DNA of 64,000 nt, from contig NC_064044.1 of assembly GCF_932526225.1 (NCBI RefSeq), positions 6,784,747-6,848,746 of the forward strand, written 5' to 3'. Shown here piece by piece: positions 58,601-64,000 of the stretch (positions are counted from its first letter, which is position 1; every line of letters begins with the position of its first letter). This DNA comes from Nematostella vectensis (lineage: Eukaryota; Cnidaria; Anthozoa; Actiniaria; Edwardsiidae). A program made the position numbers and the translations under genes. Under the pieces are notes generated by a model that worked only from the letters and a program-made list of their open reading frames with translations, was not told the DNA's origin and did not search any database.

Positions 58601-61227
58601 TTTAACAGTGACCGCATAAAAAAATCCATTTATTATTAAATTTCTTTGTTGTTGTTATTATTATTAGGGAGGCGCAGAATTTGTGTTTCCAACAGACCAG
58701 AAAAAGAAGCGTGGATGGGGAGAACGGATGTTTTCAAGTATTGGTACTTCTTACATGTGTGGTATGTTGGGCACAGATTGTTTTCTGACCACCCTTTCCA
58801 AATACCACATCTTTGATCTTTGATTTTGACTATGATATAAGCATCATGGTTTGGTCTTTATTTTTAGCAATTATACCATTTCCATTGAGGTGAATAGTGG
58901 CGAAATATTTTTCGAGAGCCAAAGGCTCAAGGTAGATATTTTTAAAGCAGCTATCCACCGAAATGGAAATGGTATAATTGTTTTAGTGTATAGCTTTAGA
59001 GCAATTTTCTTTTCAGAAAAACTTGCAAAACGACTGTTACACCTGCCATTTTGCTTGATTTCAGGGCACAGGAAAACATCCACCTCCTAGGAGGTGTATA
59101 TTGCATTTTATCCTGAATTTTTCAACCAATCAAATTGCTTGTTCTTGCGAGGTTCCTGAGTTTTATATACTAATTTCATTTTTCTATGGTATCTCTGTAT
59201 GAAATGATCTGTATCTTTGAAGCTTCTGTATATTTGGTATTATTTATTGTTATAAACTGGGTAAATTAGTCTGTATCTTACTAATACTGGTTATTGTGCT
59301 GGTGTCCTAGACTGTATTTGTAATAAATGGTAGTCAGTATGAAACCAAAACATATTTTATATCCGAATTCTTTGTTGCGCGACCCCAAGAAATTCTTAAC
59401 CCATTTCTTGTCTGGTAATAGTGTGTAGTCAATCATACCACCGTGACCAATCAATTTTCTAACTGTGTGCAGTCGAATTGCCTTATGACGCCATCGATTG
59501 GTTTAGACAGCTGATTGACCATGCGCTATTCTCAAACAAGACAAGGAGTTTGAATTCGCCGAGGTCGTGCTACAATGAATTTGCCTTTAAAACTATTACC
59601 TCAATTAACAAAAAAAGGGTTTTGTTTAAGTGTTACATTTTTGTTAACTGCAGGTCTTGCGGCTGGTGGGTCGTTGGGATTATATGAGGGACTAAGAAAC
59701 CCAGATGGGAAAACCTTCAAGCTGCGTTTAAATAGGTGATTATTATGGCACTGAAAAGGACTTGAAGAAGGCCAATCGCACCATTTTATGCTCCCAAATC
59801 CATTTCCATCAGCTAATTCAGGAAGTAACTGAGGAAAATTCAATCAAATGTCATCACTGACTTCAATCGTGGATGGCTATTTTGAAGTTTTCCCGCGAAA
59901 GAACCGCTATACAGTTGTATTTTCAATTGTAAACAATAACAAAGGAGTGGTTGATTGATATTCTTTATTTTCGGCCAAAAGTGCCTCAGATACCCTAAAC
60001 AGGCCAAGAAGCTTCAAGTGTTGATTTATTTTTCATGATTATTTCCCCTTTCAGCTTGCACAGTTTTTTCTTATCACTAAATTGTACCTGAAACCAAATC
60101 ATGCTGTAAGCATGTGCAGTAGCCAAAGTTATTACCTAAATTCCTTTCCTTTCATTTGTTAATTCTTGTTTCAGTGTACTAAATGGGTGTACAAGAAGAG
60201 GTCCTTTTGCAGCTAACAGTCTTGGGGTGATAGGTGAGTCAGGCTCAAATTTGCAATGGAACACATGGTTATGGTCAAAACTACAGTACTTTTTGTGGAG
60301 GAAGGGAAACCAGAGAGCCTGGAGGGAGATGTGGATGACCAGATATATACATTAATTCACTGAAACAACACCAAGTGTTTTGCTTTGGTAAAGTGTAACA
60401 CTTGACTGATGCGTGGCTGGTGTTGAAATTGAGCTTGAAATATTACAATTATGCTATAATCCACACATTTACCTCCAACCATGTTTTATGTGTGCCCCCC
60501 CCTCCCCTCTGAAAATTTATGAAGCAAGAATAAAAATGAAGCTTGTTTTGACACTGTGTTTTTGTCTGAAGCACTTCTTTTATATTCTTTCAGCGTTGAT
60601 GTACAGCAGCTTCGACAGCCTTTATGGCAAGTTAAGGGGCGAGGAGGATGAGTTGAATTCTATCGCTGCTGCAGTCACCACTGGAATGATTTTCAAAAGC
60701 ACAGGCAAGCTTTGTTGCAACACTGAATTTGATGTTTATCTGAAAAAAGTTAAGAAAATACTGTATGTTCCAGGTTCTTAGAATGCAAATTAACGCTAAC
60801 TCAGGGATGAATGCCCTTTTAATCCAATCAAATGTAGAGATAGCAGTATCTATCCCTAGATCAGGGCTAACCTTTCTAGGAACCGGCCAATGTTTAGTAG
60901 TTAAACCTCATGACCTTGTCCCACATTAAGAACATATCTAATACATTAAAAAAAATAATAATAACTTTGTATTTTTACTCTGTTTTGCTAATTTGAATGC
61001 TGAAAACCTCCCCCAGGGGCTATTTTTATCACGCCCGAAGAGAGGGGCTTATTAGAAATTGAGATAATTCATGTAGTCACTCTGTTTTGTGTTTGATATC
61101 CACAGCTGGCGTCAGACCCATAGCCATCGCAGGTGCTTTGGGAGGATCCCTGGCAGCAGCCTATCACTTTGGAGAAAAGCTTTTAGAAGGAAGAGGACAG
61201 ACGATATCTACACCAAACTGGGCCTGA
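55606..61227 (+). CDS. TIMM23: mitochondrial import channel subunit TIMM23, 7 exons, 199 aa
   Basis: Exons: 55606-55678, 58037-58095, 58668-58761, 59654-59735, 60175-60233, 60594-60704, 61106-61227. The phases match, 600 nt in all, TGA stop. Tim23 is the channel subunit of the TIM23 complex of the inner mitochondrial membrane, importing presequence proteins. Seen: a short hydrophilic N-terminus, PALSPYLSIDPTYLNQ (the conserved intermembrane-space segment), then a Tim17/Tim22/Tim23-type four-helix domain with SSIGTSYMCGLAAGGSLGLYEGL, NSLGVIGALMYSSFDSL, GEEDELNSIAAAVTTGMIFK and VRPIAIAGALGGSLAAAYHF. Length is near the human 209. The sixth intron starts GC (ACAG|GCAAGC) and ends AG, a GC-AG intron supported by frame and protein continuity (KSTAGVRP). 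Confidence 0.95.
56170..57055. mobile_element. ~0.9-kb TIR element in TIMM23 intron 1
   Basis: The left end AAGGTAACGGTACCTATTATCGGAC and right end GTCTGATAATAGGTACCACTACCTT (57026-57052) are inverted with few mismatches. CTATTATCGGAC and CTATTATTGGAC recur internally. No transposase domain was recognised in its 204-aa plus frame, which looks non-coding. Confidence 0.7.
57240..57515. repeat. inverted dispersed repeat related to 3090-3180
   Basis: 57262-57335 (AGTTCCACTATGACCGCTGG ... AGGATGCGTAAATACAG) and 57430-57515 (TTTATGCGTCCTCTG ... AACTCGAAACTGGAC) are inverted relatives of each other and of the copy near 3.1 kb. Probably a MITE; exact ends unclear. Confidence 0.6.
58114..58408. mobile_element. 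MITE with CAGGCC termini, copy 2
   Basis: Starts CAGGCCTGTACCCAGG and ends GGGAACAGGCCTG. The interior contains the reverse complement of the 43191-43480 body (for example TTGCAGTATCTCCATGGGAC and GCTTATGCTTTATAGTTTTG). It begins only 18 bp after TIMM23 exon 2. Confidence 0.8.
58867..58982. repeat. short hairpin repeat in TIMM23 intron 3
   Basis: CAATTATACCATTTCCATT and AATGGAAATGGTATAATTG are perfect inverted arms about 80 bp apart. A separate perfect palindrome, CACCTCCTAGGAGGTG, stands at about 59079. Likely small MITE. Confidence 0.75.
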
Positions 61228-63021
61228 ACCTAGCTGCAGTAATTTATTTTTAAATCCTGTGTTTACAAGATGTATTAGGCTCCCCCGTGTGCTGTAAGCT
61301 GGGTCACATATGCTGGTGTCAAGTGCTGGATTTTAAAGACAATGGGCTTAGTCCTTTGGATGAAATGGTGTTTGATTTCACCCCAAGTGAGTCAAAAGGA
61401 AGGGCTAGAAATTCATAAGCACAAAGAGACAGAATTATAACTTCTAGGATGCCTAGAGACATTGAGGAATAGCAGTGATAAAGAAAACCAAAAGATCAGA
61501 TGTTCCCAAACAGTGGCATGAGCAGACATGCAAGTAGGATGTGTGTTGGCCTCCTAATGGGCTGGTAACCAGGCAAGCCACATTGAAAACGTCATTACCA
61601 GAAAGACTAATGAAAGTTGATTTAGGAAATTGATTTAGATGCTCCAGAAGTTTAGGAAAACTGATTGAGGAGAGATACACAGTACCTGAAAGGCAGAAGC
61701 CCAGAAGGTTTGCAAAAAGTCGCTCAAAATAAACTAGTGATTTGTGGAGATGGACTTTACAATGAAGCTTTCACTGTATATCACCTAACTGACTATTGTG
61801 GCACCAAATTTTCAAGGAAGATCATGGCAGTCATTCCGTGTTTTGGTCGACCTTCGTCAGAAATTCGAGGATTTTTTTTTTTTTTGGGGGGGGGGGTGGG
61901 TATTTCAAACGCTGAAAGAAGGATTGAAAGGCGAGATCCTCAAACAAAAGCCGAGTATGTGGTTGTGTGTAAAGCATTGTTTGCTTGGCCCCAACGTTTA
62001 CATCCAAATACCAAGAACGATTGCTTCCTGTGGCAAGAACCCAGGTATTGTAGGTAGGTTTAAAGGAATGAGATCGAAGTTAATTTTTACAATCTAGTGG
62101 TTTAGCAGTTGCATCAAAATTGTAAATTATGGTAAATCTATTCCACTGTAAATAAAGAGCAGTATATCATTCCCCTGAAGACTATTGTGTTTCGTCTTCA
62201 TTTCGATGCATTTAAACAGAAAACCTTGCAAAAAAGATAAGATATATTCTTTATTGGTAACAGGTTAAGTGGTTTTCAAAATCTCGTGCGACCAAATGTA
62301 GTTGTTGAAGTGTAATAGTCAAGCCAGACCAAAAGAGAACAAAGACATTACAGTGTATTAGTACTAAATAGTATTTCACGGGTTTTTGAAAACCAGTCTA
62401 CTTTCTTCTTCATATTGCTAAAGCAGCAAAACGACCTGCGCCTTTCCTAGCAAATCTTCAGCGACTGCTCCTGGATAGTAACACACATATTTTAGTATAT
62501 TTGACAGGCTTTTTGCTACTCCAGACCTGAAGCTATCAGGGATGCCCCCCCCCCCCCCCCCCCCCTCACCCCTATTTTCAGATATCTGGCTTAAGTCTTT
62601 TATTCTACTACGCCCTGAGACGCCTGTAAAATATAGGCCCGACTCCAAAACGTCAGAAATGCAAACTAAACATCACCAGACCCGGATACTCATGGATTCC
62701 TCCAAGGCACAGACTATCTCCAAAAGCGCATCTAAGCAATGTAATAGAATTGACTCTTGTCAAAATATCAACCTTGATGTCTGACCAATTCGTAAACAAA
62801 TGCTTAAACTCTTCATTTCAAATCAGTCCGGAATACAAGGAACTGATGGCCATTGAGAGAAATTGTATCTTCTTTCTCCATTTCTTTGAAGTGCGCGTGT
62901 TCAGGGTTTTTCCGTCATGTCGAGTCACCATGTTTAGCCTATTTTGCATACCTGCACTGCATCTTTAGAGTCTTGGAAACACCTTGACAGGCGGGCAATC
63001 TCCTCCCCCAGAATCATAACA

Positions 63022-63069
<48 letters not shown>

Positions 63070-63339
63070 TCTTTGCCCCGAAGCCAAACAAAACTTTTCC
63101 AGGTCCAAGAAACCCTGAATAGCCTGAAAACAATTTTTGAATAAGATTGGGTAGCAAAGATGGCTTGCATTGGATAGTATAAGGCCATTCACTAGAAAAT
63201 TCGTTTCTCACTTAATGAAGCCCAGACAAGGAATTATCCCACTGAATCAACCTCAGCGTGCAAAAACATCCATAAGCACAGCATTAATTATGTCCAAATA
63301 TACTTTATGATGTCCTAAGGCACTCTCCAGATGTGAAAA
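61228..63339. other. TIMM23 3' flank, no further gene seen
   Basis: AATAAA at 62151-62156 is a distant candidate poly(A) signal. Positions 62546-62565 are a long C-run, and 63026-63066 is an (AT)n microsatellite of about 20 repeats. The short frames here (up to 130 aa) run through G- or C-runs and look random. Confidence 0.5.
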
Positions 63340-63574
63340 AGCTGTCACCAGTTTACTTCCGGAGGTCCGACGGAAACCTCAACAATTAAAATACAAGAAT
63401 CTATTAGAATCCGAGATATTTAACAGGCCATCCGCTCTAAATTATCAATCACACCCTCAAAGAAACTTTCAATAGAGACACTGCTTTTAATATTTTGAAA
63501 TAGTTTTTCGATAAAAATCATCGCAGATTGTTACTAAACCGACCGGAAGTAAACTGGTGACAATGCGGCTTTAA
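63340..63574. mobile_element. TTAA MITE, copy 2 (diverged, inverted)
   Basis: Reverse-complement match to 14598-14851 (GTCACCAGTTTACTTCCGG at the left, GGTGACAATGCGGCTTTAA at the right). The left terminus is worn, the right end with TTAA is intact. Confidence 0.8.
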
Positions 63575-64000
63575 GTGAATTACAAGCAAAACTGTTGTAA
63601 GCAACAGGCAGTAGCAGTGCCATCACTAGCAAAAAAGGCACCGCAATGCATTGTTGGAAACTTCAAGGCATACCGTCTTGGGTCAGAGGTAGCTTAGCTT
63701 AACTGGTGGTGTTGGACTTGAAATAGGGGGGGGGGGGGGTTTCTGTTTTTCTTACAATTTTGCTCAAAAGTACCCAGGATTGAAAGGGTTAATTGATGTT
63801 TACGCTATATCTCGTACGGAGATCAATGTTTATATAGATTTTACCCCCCCCCCCCCCCCAGGTTCTTCAAAGTAAAAGTGCTCGTCTGAAAATTAAAAAA
63901 AAAAAATTCCCCTAAAATATACCCCCCCCCCCCCCCCCCCGGGATTATAACTTTCTAACTTCTCAAGCTCCTTCATCACTTAGAATCGCGACTGAGATTC
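63575..64000. other. window end with G/C homopolymers
   Basis: A G-run at 63727-63740 and C-runs at 63845-63859 and 63922-63940 interrupt otherwise AT-rich DNA. No exon recognised. Confidence 0.5.

Overview
This is animal nuclear DNA. It has multi-exon genes with GT-AG introns, many TIR elements and MITE-like repeats, satellites and minisatellites, and one Pol III tRNA gene. Gene content points to a marine invertebrate and most likely a cnidarian of the anthozoan type: an ApeC (apextrin C-terminal) domain gene, an opsin with a retinal-binding lysine and no NPxxY proline, D-serine dehydratase, TIMM23 and GTF2H5. The phylum call is inference. Exon models were built by hand from splice sites, reading phase and protein similarity, and the five spliced models each close in frame.

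Layout. 1-9.4 kb: three apparently intronless genes for disordered, Ser/Arg-rich proteins. Two lie on the minus strand (1073-1690 and 3805-5727) and share a C-terminal CRYLR-type motif. One lies on the plus strand (8017-9426) and carries a triple RSP repeat. 10.2-11.2 kb: a TIR element abutting the promoter of the next gene. 11.3-19.9 kb: a 10-exon plus-strand gene for an 874-aa coiled-coil protein, with a 1.8-kb GAT-rich minisatellite in one intron. 18.8-24.1 kb: its last three exons are tandemly repeated five times, with increasing decay downstream. 25.4-27.1 kb: a 77-bp satellite array with higher-order structure. 27.7-33.4 kb: a minus-strand D-serine dehydratase gene (7 exons, 372 aa). 34.9-46.0 kb: a minus-strand gene for a predicted receptor, signal peptide-ApeC-CUB-TM-tyrosine-motif tail (8 exons, 505 aa), with introns full of foldback and MITE-like elements. 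47.8 kb: tRNA-Leu(TAA). 49.4-51.4 kb: a minus-strand single-exon opsin with a very long tail. 53.1-54.8 kb: GTF2H5 (plus, 2 exons). 55.6-61.2 kb: TIMM23 (plus, 7 exons, one GC-AG intron). The last 2.5 kb is repeats and homopolymer tracts.

The genes do not form a pathway, so this reads as an ordinary invertebrate gene neighbourhood. The unusual points are structural. In two unrelated genes a short tandem repeat has copied the end of an exon together with its 5' splice site (3 copies at 14.4 kb, 5 copies at 33.1 kb, the latter including the PLP-lysine codon). A 3'-terminal exon cassette has been amplified. A recognition-domain receptor ends in a 10-nt coding microexon that completes a YxxL motif.
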